From Butyrivibrio sp. (GTDB lineage: Bacteria; Bacillota; Clostridia; Lachnospirales; Lachnospiraceae), in NCBI GenBank assembly GCA_017413105.1, contig JAFPVA010000105.1, forward strand, positions 1 through 64,000: a DNA stretch of 64,000 bases, read 5' to 3'. This document shows, in pieces, positions 45,691 to 53,647 of the stretch. A program made the position numbers and the translations under genes. The notes under the pieces are model-generated. The model saw nothing but the letters and a program-made list of their open reading frames with translations, made no database searches and was not told the DNA's origin. Positions within the stretch are counted from its first letter, which is position 1. Each line of letters starts with the position of its first letter.

Positions 45691-45725
45691 GGGGCCTTTG
45701 GAGATTCGGTGTCAGAACCGTCCCC
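45691..45725. repeat. REP-like hairpin sequence between the two leucine tRNAs
   Basis: GGTGTCAGAACCGTCCCC (45708-45725) preceded by GGGG (45691-45694), able to form a CGGT/ACCG stem and an outer GGGG/CCCC stem. I recall the same core as a dispersed repeat in clostridial genomes, often linked to REP-associated transposases. That is recollection and not verified. Confidence 0.45.
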
Positions 45726-45740
45726 ATGGCAGATACCCCC

Positions 45741-45769
45741 TTGACATTACTGCCGAAACTAGGTATTAT
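45741..45769 (+). promoter_or_regulatory. Promoter of tRNA-Leu(CAG)
   Basis: TTGACA (45741-45746), 17 bases, TATTAT (45764-45769). The tRNA begins 14 bases downstream. Confidence 0.85.
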
Positions 45770-45783
45770 GTAATATGTCGCTT

Positions 45784-45866
45784 GCAGAAGTGGCGGAATG
45801 GCAGACGCGCATGGTTCAGGTCCATGTGTTGGCAACAACATGAGGGTTCAAGTCCCTTCTTCTGCA
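45784..45866 (+). tRNA. tRNA-Leu, anticodon CAG
   Basis: Acceptor GCAGAAG pairs with CTTCTGC, anticodon stem CATGG/CCATG with loop TTCAGGT (anticodon CAG), a long variable arm TGTTG-GCAA-CAACA, and a T loop TTCAAGT. CCA is not encoded. It reads CUG codons. Confidence 0.95.
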
Positions 45867-45870
45867 CGAA

Positions 45871-45899
45871 AAGGATGATCAATCGATCATCCTTTTTTA
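45871..45899 (+). terminator. Terminator after tRNA-Leu(CAG)
   Basis: AAGGATGATC, AATC loop, GATCATCCTT, then a T-rich tail, a few bases after the tRNA. Confidence 0.9.
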
Positions 45900-45956
45900 T
45901 TGCAATATTTATCTAATGATGCGAAAGTCAAAAGTATCTTTCGCCACTTTCCCAAC

Positions 45957-46688
45957 TCAAAGCAGAGCCTTTAAAGCCTTATCTGCTGCATCTTTTGTTA
46001 TAGCGCCGGTTGCATACTGTGCAAAAATCTTAGCAACCTTCTGGGCCTTTGCAAAGCCTCCTACTGCCGATCCATTTTCAATATACTGCAGTTCTGCGCC
46101 GGTATAATCAGGTTTATTTACCACTGCACTTATTTCGCCCCATATTCCATTGTGCATGTAATAATAGAAATAAACTCTTGTACCATCAATTCCTGCATGG
46201 TATGCTATCTCACCCGGAGCATACTCGAAGGACTCAACCTTATAGCCAAGGCCTGTAAGATAAGCATCCATATATGTCTTATTTCCCACCTGAGTTCCTG
46301 CCGGGATCTCTTCAACTCCTGTAAGCGCAAAGCAGTATTTATAAGGATCTGCGGTTTTGTTCTTATAAACCTTTCCTTTATAGGCCCTCATGACCCCCAC
46401 ATAGGCACTTAAGTCATTAGTTCCAAAAGTATCAGTTGTAGCGGCTCCACACTCAGTCAGTTCAACAGTTTTCCCATCAACCTTAACTTCGGTCAGCATC
46501 GAAGGCAAAAATCCATAGACATTTACGTTGCCGTTAATCATATAGTAGCTTCTGGTCTGGATAATTGTACCGATGATCGTGATCTCATCAGCTGCAGAAG
46601 CCTCTACTGGAGGCATGGAAAAAGATATTGCTGCCACAAGCACAATAACAGAAATTAGAGAAATAATCTTCTTTATAGTTTTATTCAT
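45957..46688 (-). CDS. Unrecognised secreted protein
   Basis: A 243-residue protein with a signal peptide (MNKTIKKIISL and a hydrophobic core, likely cut after VEASA). The mature part is rich in Tyr and Gly with beta-like patterns (IIQTRSYYMINGNVNVYGF, VYFYYYMHNGIWGE) and ends in an alanine/lysine-rich helical tail. I recognise no domain. The start at 46688 follows GAGGTGG; an ATG 20 codons upstream would add a non-signal-like extension. It stands alone, converging with the tRNA genes. Confidence 0.7.
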   Translation of the reverse strand: MNKTIKKIISLISVIVLVAAISFSMPPVEASAADEITIIGTIIQTRSYYMINGNVNVYGFLPSMLTEVKVDGKTVELTECGAATTDTFGTNDLSAYVGVMRAYKGKVYKNKTADPYKYCFALTGVEEIPAGTQVGNKTYMDAYLTGLGYKVESFEYAPGEIAYHAGIDGTRVYFYYYMHNGIWGEISAVVNKPDYTGAELQYIENGSAVGGFAKAQKVAKIFAQYATGAITKDAADKALKALL

Positions 46689-46787
46689 AGCTACCCACCT
46701 CACATTCCAAAACAACTGTGAGACAAGTATATTATCAGCATTCGCCAATATAAATATAATATCGATTAATTGTTTATTAAAAATCTA

Positions 46788-47120
46788 TTATCGTATCGTG
46801 AGTTTATCGGCATATCCCTCCAGCTGCCTCAAAACGCTGTTTATCCCTTTGTATGATGAAGATGTATATGCTGAAAAAACAGCTGCGATAGCTGCTAGTA
46901 CATAGCATATAAGATTTCCGGAGGTAAGCGCGGCTGAGAAAAAGATGCTTGCACAGATGATTAAACCGATTATGATAACAAGGAGTCTTATTAGTTCTCT
47001 GTGAAGAATGGCTGTCTTCAGCTCAAGATTTCCCCTCTCATCTCTTATTTCCTCATCAGAAAGAATGTCATAATCCAGTTTTTCAAAATGCTTAAGATAA
47101 TCCCTGAATCTTTTTTCCAT
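46788..47120 (-). CDS. Small unrecognised membrane protein
   Basis: A 110-residue protein with a charged N-terminal half (MEKRFRDYLKHFEKLDYDIL) and two adjacent membrane helices (about residues 43-63 and 68-88). No family recognised. A GGGAGT site precedes the start. Not part of an obvious operon; 170 bases separate it from the arginase-family gene and contain a dispersed repeat. Confidence 0.6.
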   Translation of the reverse strand: MEKRFRDYLKHFEKLDYDILSDEEIRDERGNLELKTAILHRELIRLLVIIIGLIICASIFFSAALTSGNLICYVLAAIAAVFSAYTSSSYKGINSVLRQLEGYADKLTIR

Positions 47121-47232
47121 ACTCCCAATCCCCCTCGTATTACAGTTTCACGACACTTACTATTGTATTATACGCCCTGCTTTGCTGTGCTAACAAGCCC
47201 TGTTGCAGCATTTTCGCCTATCATAGTACAAA

Positions 47233-47285
47233 TACTGTTCAGGCAGAAATGCGCACTCTGCTGCAGATTTCACGTGAACGTGATG
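47233..47285. repeat. Dispersed intergenic repeat, copy B (partial)
   Basis: ACTGTTCAGGCAGAAATGCG and the following ~30 bases match copy A at 22288-22337 at about 80 percent by eye. The hairpin is degraded here: TGCAGATTTC where copy A has TGCGCATTTC. It lies just beyond the 3' end of the arginase-family gene. Confidence 0.65.
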
Positions 47286-47290
47286 CACCC

Positions 47291-48076
47291 TTAGGTCAGA
47301 AGTTCAAGAATCTCTTTGTTAAATCTGTCATTCCCATGGATTGCTCCAGTCACATCAATGCCCTCCTGATCCGGGGCACACTCGCCGCAAATATCAACTC
47401 CGATAAATCTTCCATTGGAAGCAAGTTTTTTTACCAGCAAAAAGAGCTCTTTTCTCGTCATATCTCCCTGGTCCCAGTTGGTTATAAGCTCATCTTTAGA
47501 AAGAACATCCTTATCAATAGAAAGATATACAGGATACTCCGTGGCCAGCTCTTCAACATTCAATATTCCACACGATTTTTTCATTTCATTCGTTATATTC
47601 CGGTCCACTGCCCCATCTTCCCCACAATGATAAAACCTTACCTTCTTTGCATCATCCGGCTCAAGCTTTTCTACAAGTCCCGGATCAGCTCCGATTATAT
47701 GCACCCCCCTTACATATTCATTTTCCTCAAGAACCTTAAGCACCCAGCCTCCGCAGGATAATATATCCCCAAACATAGGCGGCTGCATGTCCGGATGATG
47801 ATCAAAGACCACCAGCGAAAAAGGCTCTTTTACCATACCTGTAAGAATCGCTGACATATAATGATAATTTCCCGAATCGATAAAATGAATACCTTCGGGA
47901 GTTATCTTTTCTTTTTCGATATGTCTTTTTATCTCTTCTACCGCAGCGTCATCGCACATGCAGTTGGTTCCTGAAATATCCCTTAAGTCCAAAAACGAAG
48001 AGCCTTTATCATCACGATAAAAGCTCTCCTCTTGATATATTCCAGAAAAATCAAAAACTGAAATCTGATCTGTCAT
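47291..48076 (-). CDS. Arginase/agmatinase family hydrolase
   Basis: A 261-residue ureohydrolase-fold enzyme. Metal-binding motifs: SLVVFDHHPDMQ (in place of DAHxD, about residue 83-93) and VYLSIDKDVL (SxDxD, about 170-180). It is shorter than arginase (~300), and the substrate could be agmatine, formimidoylglutamate or another guanidino compound. It is far from the arg biosynthesis genes and not obviously cotranscribed with MecA (80-base gap). AGGA precedes the start. Confidence 0.82.
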   Translation of the reverse strand: MTDQISVFDFSGIYQEESFYRDDKGSSFLDLRDISGTNCMCDDAAVEEIKRHIEKEKITPEGIHFIDSGNYHYMSAILTGMVKEPFSLVVFDHHPDMQPPMFGDILSCGGWVLKVLEENEYVRGVHIIGADPGLVEKLEPDDAKKVRFYHCGEDGAVDRNITNEMKKSCGILNVEELATEYPVYLSIDKDVLSKDELITNWDQGDMTRKELFLLVKKLASNGRFIGVDICGECAPDQEGIDVTGAIHGNDRFNKEILELLT

Positions 48077-48156
48077 TTTGTTTTCCTACATACTAATACA
48101 TTTTCTACAGTTTTTATGAAAACATGGATTCGCCAAATGCTGTTTCAACCTCATCT

Positions 48157-48930
48157 TCACTTGGCAAGGTCTGAAAGATGAACAACCGCATCCTCTTCTA
48201 TAATCTTGTCGGCGTGCTCCTCAATAAACATCGCCTCTGGAGAATTAACTGTCAGCATCTGTGAGTACTCAACTCCTGCTCTTCTCATTTCATAGATAAT
48301 GCTCTCATCCGAACTCATAAGCCCCGCCAGCATATAATAGCGACCCTTATGCTTATAAAGAGTTGAATCCACGATTGGAAGCCTCTGAACCACCTTGGAG
48401 AAACGCTCAGCCTCCTCAAGGCTTTCAAACTCGATCATATACCTGGCATACTCAGAAAGAGGCTGATATGAAGCTCTGCCTTCCATAGGTCCCATCTCCG
48501 GCTCCATATCCCTGCCGTAAATCCTATTGATGGTATCTGTTACGTTAGTAATAACCTCATTAAGAGCAACGCCCTTATCTCTGCCGGTCTTTTTCTTTAT
48601 CTCGTCAACACGCTCCTGGGTAAGGGTCTTCAGAATTGTCTCTGCTGCCCCTCTTATGCGGTCTGTAGCCTTCTGAATATCTTCATTGCTCATCTTTACT
48701 GCAAAAATGCGGACGCTGCCATCCATCATCATATTTTTGCTCATCATCATGACCTCTGTCTCTGGGTCATAATCAAGCTGCTGGCCAACCTCTTTATTGA
48801 GCTGGGCAAAAAATGATGTGGTATTTTCAGCACCATTTATTACAGCCTCAGGAGTAAGTCCTATCTCATGAAGCTCTGACGCCGCAATGCTACATTCTAC
48901 AGTTGTTTCATTCATTTTTACAATAATCAC
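48157..48930 (-). CDS. mecA: Adaptor protein MecA
   Basis: ClpC adaptor that targets proteins for degradation, including the competence regulator ComK in Bacillus. The 257-residue protein has the N-terminal substrate domain (KMNETTVECSIAASELHEIG) and the C-terminal ClpC-binding domain (about 160-250, YMIEFESLEEAERFSKVVQ). It starts at a GTG preceded by GGAGAGGAG; the later ATG lacks a site. Acidic, low-complexity linker is short compared with Bacillus MecA. Confidence 0.9.
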   Translation of the reverse strand: MIIVKMNETTVECSIAASELHEIGLTPEAVINGAENTTSFFAQLNKEVGQQLDYDPETEVMMMSKNMMMDGSVRIFAVKMSNEDIQKATDRIRGAAETILKTLTQERVDEIKKKTGRDKGVALNEVITNVTDTINRIYGRDMEPEMGPMEGRASYQPLSEYARYMIEFESLEEAERFSKVVQRLPIVDSTLYKHKGRYYMLAGLMSSDESIIYEMRRAGVEYSQMLTVNSPEAMFIEEHADKIIEEDAVVHLSDLAK

Positions 48931-49075
48931 TACGCATCATCTCCTCTCCATGGATATTGGTAAAAGATCTTGTTTCTCATCCGATCGGTATTCCATCCCT
49001 GACAGCCTTTCGAGATGAATCTTATTACCTGCGCATATTATTCAAGTCTCTCCCTTTATACTGTAATTATAGTAT

Positions 49076-49107
49076 GAAAAATAAGCACCGTCCACATGGC
49101 GGTGCTT
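49076..49107 (-). terminator. Terminator of the pilus operon
   Basis: Minus strand AAGCACCG (49100-49107) pairs with CGGTGCTT (49083-49090), followed by ATTTTTCAT. It lies about 70 bases after the sortase stop. Confidence 0.85.
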
Positions 49108-49176
49108 AAAAATCTCGAAAATAAAGCTAAAATTTTGCTTGTACTACAATCAGTTTTTTCAGATACAGCATAAAAT

Positions 49177-49818
49177 TCACTTTCTGATGTGCTTACTCTT
49201 TTCTGCAGCATCAAGAACATCCGGAACGGTTCCGGCTTCGGAAGTCTTTCCTGTGGCTTCGCATCTAACTGTGACACGGTTTGCTCCGCCTATGGTACAG
49301 GTAAAAAGTGTAAGATCCCAGTCCCCTGCTTCCATCTCTTCCACATCATAGGCTCCCAAGGTCTCAATATTTGCCACCTGGAAATAGAAGCTCTTTCCAT
49401 TCATGTCTGTGATAACCACTTCATCTCCGGTGCTCAGCTGATTAAGCTTGCCAAAATGCTCTTCATAGTTATGCCCCGCAATTATCAGGTCGTTCTCATA
49501 AACAGAACCCTTGTATCTGCAGACAGACACCTTCGCATTCTCTTTTCCCCACTCATTCTGGATAGGTAAAAGAAGTCCCAAAGAAGGAATTTCAACTGTT
49601 CCCACAAAGCTTCTGCCCTCCACATCAACAACAGGCATATCCCCGGATTCACTATCAAGGACAGTTGAAGGAAGCTGCGTAAGGATTCCGTCAAGAAGTT
49701 CATCGGAAGCTTTCCCTGCTGATGCAGATTCATTAAAGTTGTACCTTATAAGGAATGCTGCTCCAACAATAAACAATACTCCTATTATTATGTATATAGA
49801 TCCTGATTTATTTTTCAT
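49177..49818 (-). CDS. Sortase, last gene of the pilus operon
   Basis: A 213-residue membrane-anchored transpeptidase with one N-terminal helix (about 7-25). The catalytic triad is His116 (IIAGHNYEE), Cys174 (DLTLFTCTIGG) and Arg181 (ANRVTV). It lacks the C-terminal helix and lid of class C, so it is more like a class D or housekeeping-type enzyme that would attach pilin to the wall. GGATTTAGGA precedes the start. Between it and the upstream pilin gene is a hairpin that could reduce its expression. Confidence 0.88.
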   Translation of the reverse strand: MKNKSGSIYIIIGVLFIVGAAFLIRYNFNESASAGKASDELLDGILTQLPSTVLDSESGDMPVVDVEGRSFVGTVEIPSLGLLLPIQNEWGKENAKVSVCRYKGSVYENDLIIAGHNYEEHFGKLNQLSTGDEVVITDMNGKSFYFQVANIETLGAYDVEEMEAGDWDLTLFTCTIGGANRVTVRCEATGKTSEAGTVPDVLDAAEKSKHIRK

Positions 49819-49843
49819 TTCCTAAATCCTTAATCATGAAAAA

Positions 49844-49882
49844 TGCAAAAGCATCCTGTAAGTTTCCCCACAAGATGCTTTC
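49844..49882 (-). terminator. Hairpin between minor pilin and sortase, partial terminator
   Basis: Minus strand AAGCATCTTGT (49870-49880) pairs with ACAGGATGCTT (49849-49859), followed by TTGCATTTTTC. It lies inside the operon, so partial termination or mRNA protection is likely. Confidence 0.6.
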
Positions 49883-49893
49883 ATACCTTTTTC

Positions 49894-51009
49894 TCAATCC
49901 TTTTTAGCGTTTTTCCTGATCCCTTTGATTATAAATATCATCCCCAAAATCAAAAGAATAGGAACAGGCCACCATAAAAGACCTGTCTGCGGAAGTCTTC
50001 TTGCACCAAGAACAGCAGGAAGATCCCTTATTGCTCCAAGTACCTCGGGAAGGTCCGGAAGTCCAGGTGTTCCGGGTTCATCTGGCGTATCAGGCTCATC
50101 CGGTGTATCCGGAGTGTCCGGAGTGTCCGGAGGATTGTATGTGTTAGTACATACAAATTCGGATTCATGACCGTTCTGATACACTGTTATGGTTCCTGTA
50201 TAACCCTCTCCTGCGGAAATTTCTTCCACATAAAACTCATGGAGCCCGGTCATGGACCACTCATAATACCAGTTATTGGAAGGAGATAAACTAACGGTCT
50301 CCTTATACTCACCATCACAGTAAATATTGAATTCTACATAGGACGGTCTGTTATTTTCATAGCCACTGTCATTCCATCTCTTCAATAAATGACAGTGAAC
50401 TTCAACATCATTCTTAACCGTAGCCTTCTTCGGTGTAGCCTTAGGATTGTAATTTGTTATTACCGTTCCATCAGCCTCATTCTCCAGAATAGGTACAGGA
50501 TAGATAAAGTTTGCAAAGTAGTATGTATACTCATCTTCAACAACTTTATCACTTAGAACGTAGTATGCTCCAAGAGGAAGTCCGCTGTAATATGTCTTTC
50601 CCGATGAATCTGATACTCCGTTTGCTACCTCAGCGATCCCTCTTTCTCTGATGTAACCAAGAAGGTAATCGGAATCACTGCCGGAATCATACATCACACA
50701 GGATTTCCATGCATCATAATCGTAATTATTGTTAAAGAAATTCTGATCCGCAAAACAGTCCCTGAATGAATCAGTAATTGTGTACTGCCCATCTTCATCC
50801 ACTGTAGCCACCAGGTACAGATGACTTGTAACCCCGGCTACAGGTTCATCATCCGCAGACTGATGAGTAACTGTAAGGCTTCCGGTCCTTGACATGTCAA
50901 AGTATCCCGGTGCAGCGACAGCAGTTATCTTTCCCAAGATAAAGGTCAAAATAAACGCTGCGCATAAAGCCGCTATGCGAATTAGACTCTTTTTCCCTTT
51001 CAATTTCAT
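49894..51009 (-). CDS. LPXTG-anchored minor pilin with Cna-B-like domains
   Basis: A 371-residue cell-wall protein: signal peptide (KLKGKKSLIRIAALCA), a first beta domain (about 40-195), a Cna-B-like domain (about 200-290, YVEFNIYCDGEYKETVSL, EFYVEEISAGEGY), a Pro-Asp-Thr repeat linker, and the sorting signal LPQTG (339-343) with a membrane helix and basic tail. The phrase LPEVLGAIRDLPAVLGARR doubles before the sorting signal. I start at the second Met (51009), since GGAG lies between it and the first. Probably the anchor or accessory pilin. Confidence 0.85.
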   Translation of the reverse strand: MKLKGKKSLIRIAALCAAFILTFILGKITAVAAPGYFDMSRTGSLTVTHQSADDEPVAGVTSHLYLVATVDEDGQYTITDSFRDCFADQNFFNNNYDYDAWKSCVMYDSGSDSDYLLGYIRERGIAEVANGVSDSSGKTYYSGLPLGAYYVLSDKVVEDEYTYYFANFIYPVPILENEADGTVITNYNPKATPKKATVKNDVEVHCHLLKRWNDSGYENNRPSYVEFNIYCDGEYKETVSLSPSNNWYYEWSMTGLHEFYVEEISAGEGYTGTITVYQNGHESEFVCTNTYNPPDTPDTPDTPDEPDTPDEPGTPGLPDLPEVLGAIRDLPAVLGARRLPQTGLLWWPVPILLILGMIFIIKGIRKNAKKD

Positions 51010-51024
51010 AACTATCTCCATTAC

Positions 51025-51888
51025 TCATTTTCCCTGAGACTTATCAGCCTTCTTCTTTGATTTCTTGGGCTTTTTAGTCATGATCAGGAAAACAATAAAG
51101 GCAACGAGTAACATTGGAGCTCCAATAAACGGAGCTATAACCATTGAACCATATCTGGTTGCATCTGCGGGAACGATGATCTTCGTCTCCTCGCTATAGT
51201 CAACACGCTTTGCTCTTACAAGGAGCCTGTGAGTATTTACACCATAAGGTGTGCAGGTCACGAGCGTGACATATTCATTGTCATTATCAATTTCCAGTTC
51301 CCCGGTCTCCTCCGGAAGAACAATGCTTATCTTATCCACCTGATAAGCGAAGGTCTGATCAAGAATGTGAAGTAAAAATGTATCACTGACAATCATCTGA
51401 TCAAGATCAGAAAAAAGTTTTGAGGAAGGTAATCCTCTGTGGCCTGAGAGTACTGCATGAGTACCCTTGGTACCTGTGGGAAAAGATGTTCCTTCGAGAT
51501 GTCCTATTCCCACCTGCAGGACAGTCTCTTCTGTTCCATGATAGATTGGAAGGTTTACACCGATGTTTTCAATCTCGATGTAACCAATGATCCCGGTTCC
51601 TGTGGGATCCATAATGTTGTTGTATTCTTTAAGCTGTTCATCAGTAAGATTGAAATTAAGTGGTCTTGTGGCAAGCTCTTCGTTATATGCATAAGCTTCC
51701 TGCCAGAACTTGCTGTAATCTTCCTTTGAAATAGCAGCCAGTGCATCTTCGTAATTGGAAATAACACGGCTCTGATTCTTGGAATTAACGTAATTACTTA
51801 CTGACGGGTATAAAAATATAGCCAGTCCGACGAGAAAAATAAGGCCGAATATTATATTGGGAATGATTTTTTTTAACTTCTTACTCAT
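51025..51888 (-). CDS. Class C (pilin-polymerising) sortase
   Basis: A 287-residue transpeptidase that links pilin subunits. Features: N-terminal helix (10-30), catalytic His150 (AVLSGHRGLP), Cys212 (LVTCTPYGVN) and Arg221 (THRLLVRAKR), and a second membrane helix near the C-terminus (about 245-265), typical of class C. The segment IMDPTGTGIIGYIEI (93-107) corresponds to the lid region before the barrel. It is preceded by a large hairpin after the major pilin gene and has only a weak ribosome binding site. Confidence 0.92.
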   Translation of the reverse strand: MSKKLKKIIPNIIFGLIFLVGLAIFLYPSVSNYVNSKNQSRVISNYEDALAAISKEDYSKFWQEAYAYNEELATRPLNFNLTDEQLKEYNNIMDPTGTGIIGYIEIENIGVNLPIYHGTEETVLQVGIGHLEGTSFPTGTKGTHAVLSGHRGLPSSKLFSDLDQMIVSDTFLLHILDQTFAYQVDKISIVLPEETGELEIDNDNEYVTLVTCTPYGVNTHRLLVRAKRVDYSEETKIIVPADATRYGSMVIAPFIGAPMLLVAFIVFLIMTKKPKKSKKKADKSQGK

Positions 51889-51909
51889 TTACTTTCTCGC
51901 GGCTTATTG

Positions 51910-51996
51910 ATGAAACGTATTTCTCAAAAGTCTGCCCTCCGGCTCCCCAGCCGAAGGAAAACAGCAGAACTTTTGGAGAAATACACTTAGTTTCAT
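51910..51996 (-). repeat. Large mRNA hairpin between major pilin and class C sortase
   Basis: An 87-base inverted repeat: ATGAAAC with GTTTCAT at the ends, GTATTTCTCCAAAAGT with ACTTTTGAGAAATAC inside, and CGGCT/AGCCG at the tip. There is no T-run, so it is not an intrinsic terminator; it more likely protects the pilin mRNA or limits sortase expression. Confidence 0.8.
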
Positions 51997-52067
51997 ATAT
52001 TTAGAAACAAGATTCAATCAATAATATTATAAAACTTTTTCACAAACTTTTTCTAATACCGGGTCGG

Positions 52068-53615
52068 TTACTCAGCATCAGCTTTTCTTCTAACAAGAAA
52101 GTAAGCTACACCTGCAATGATAAGGATACCACCAATGATGTAAAAGATTGTTGTACCAACACCACCTGTTGAAGGAAGAACTGAACCTGAATTGTTGAGA
52201 ACATCTGCAACCTTGATATTTTCAACAGTCGCATTCTTCTCGCTGTCGATTATTACTGCCTGCTTCTCTGTAAGCTTGTTGTAACCTGTAGGAGCAACAG
52301 TCTCCTCAAGATAATATGTATCAAACTCAAGACCATCAACTGAAGCATAACCCTTCTGCTCGCCCTCAGCGATAACTTCGATCTCAACAGCCTGCTTTGC
52401 TTCAATCTCAGCAGCTGTAGCAACGCGATAGTGACCATCTGCAACCTTTACAACTTTGATCTCATTATCATTCTTGTCATAAAGTTTGAACTTAGCACCT
52501 GCAATAGCAACTCTCTCTGTGCCATTTAATGTGTACTTAAAAATCTTAAATCCAAGAGTCTTAACTTCTACAGGATTTGTCTCTGCTGAGCTGTATGTGC
52601 CATATTCGATGTGTGCTGTATTCTTCTCTGCCTCGTAAACAACTGCATTCTCATTGATAACTGCATTATAGGCAAGTGTAACAGTCTTTCCTCTGTTAGC
52701 TTCAACAACAGCTGCAGGAATTACTGTCTCATAAACAGTTGCAGCCTTTTCTCCAACTGTTCCTGCCTTTTCTGTCTTAGTCCAAGAAAGAGATGTAAGT
52801 CCCTCAGCGCCTGTTACTGCAATCTTTCCTGTCTCAAGCTCTAATGTAAGACCGTTTGTTGCTGTATCGACTACCTTAATGTCTTCTTTTGCAGCATTTG
52901 CCGGGATAGCAACTTCGATCTTATAAGAAAGAGTGCTGCCGAGTCCAAGCATGCTATAAGCAATAGGGGTAGTTGTCTTTTCCTTAACAACAGTAGGATA
53001 TGTGTTCTTCTCGTTGATCTCTACATTTCCAAGAGTCTGAAGAGCTGCCTTTGTACCAAGGCTTGAAAGTACAAGGTAATAACCAGGCTCAAGACCTCCT
53101 ACTGTAGCTGAAGCGTTTACTGTATCGCCAACCTTGTTACTAAATGTACCTTTTTTAATACCTGCATTCTTTATGGTCTCTGCATCATGTGTTGCAATGA
53201 TGTTCTCAAGTGCTGCAACAATAGCCTCTGCGTTGTTTTTGCCAGCATCAGTTGCCTCAACATTCCAACGTGTCTCTGTTGAAGAACCTGTTACCTTGAA
53301 AAGGGCATTGCCATTTGCATCTTTTGCATTTTCTAAATATCCTGCAAGTGTAGCGTTATCTACATAATATGCTGCTGTACCTGTCTGTGTAGCTCCATCC
53401 TCGCTCTGTGGATCATTTGCAAGGCTGAGAATATCTGCCTTTAAGAACTGATAGTAAGTATAATCTATCTCAGCGATAGCGCCTGTATTACCATTGTCCT
53501 CATTCTTAATAGTGATTGATGCTGTGTTTGCTTCTGCAGCAAAGGCTGTGATGCTTGCGCCCATGATCATGGTTGCCGCAAGAATACCAGTTAATAGTTT
53601 CTTAAATCCTTTCAT
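52068..53615 (-). CDS. Major pilin, LPXTG-anchored, isopeptide-forming
   Basis: A 515-residue pilin backbone protein. Signal peptide cut near AFA-AEA, then three immunoglobulin-like domains. NTYPTVVKEK (about 210) is at the position of the pilin motif whose lysine is joined to the next subunit, and YYLEETVAPTGYN (about 440) is the E-box of the last domain. The sorting signal is LPSTG (480-484) with helix and basic tail. A very strong ribosome binding site AAAGGAGAGG fits its need in many copies. It is followed by the class C sortase. Confidence 0.9.
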   Translation of the reverse strand: MKGFKKLLTGILAATMIMGASITAFAAEANTASITIKNEDNGNTGAIAEIDYTYYQFLKADILSLANDPQSEDGATQTGTAAYYVDNATLAGYLENAKDANGNALFKVTGSSTETRWNVEATDAGKNNAEAIVAALENIIATHDAETIKNAGIKKGTFSNKVGDTVNASATVGGLEPGYYLVLSSLGTKAALQTLGNVEINEKNTYPTVVKEKTTTPIAYSMLGLGSTLSYKIEVAIPANAAKEDIKVVDTATNGLTLELETGKIAVTGAEGLTSLSWTKTEKAGTVGEKAATVYETVIPAAVVEANRGKTVTLAYNAVINENAVVYEAEKNTAHIEYGTYSSAETNPVEVKTLGFKIFKYTLNGTERVAIAGAKFKLYDKNDNEIKVVKVADGHYRVATAAEIEAKQAVEIEVIAEGEQKGYASVDGLEFDTYYLEETVAPTGYNKLTEKQAVIIDSEKNATVENIKVADVLNNSGSVLPSTGGVGTTIFYIIGGILIIAGVAYFLVRRKADAE

Positions 53616-53647
53616 TTTTCCTCTCCTTTGAATCTTGTGTCTTACTT

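Noticed and set aside
45614..45841. 75-codon minus-strand frame between the tRNAs
   Set aside because: It runs antisense through tRNA-Leu(CAG) and a promoter; no start signal.
50085..50135. Short tandem repeats (9-base unit) considered as a CRISPR or minisatellite
   Set aside because: They encode the Pro-Asp-Thr linker of the LPQTG pilin in frame; units are contiguous without spacers.
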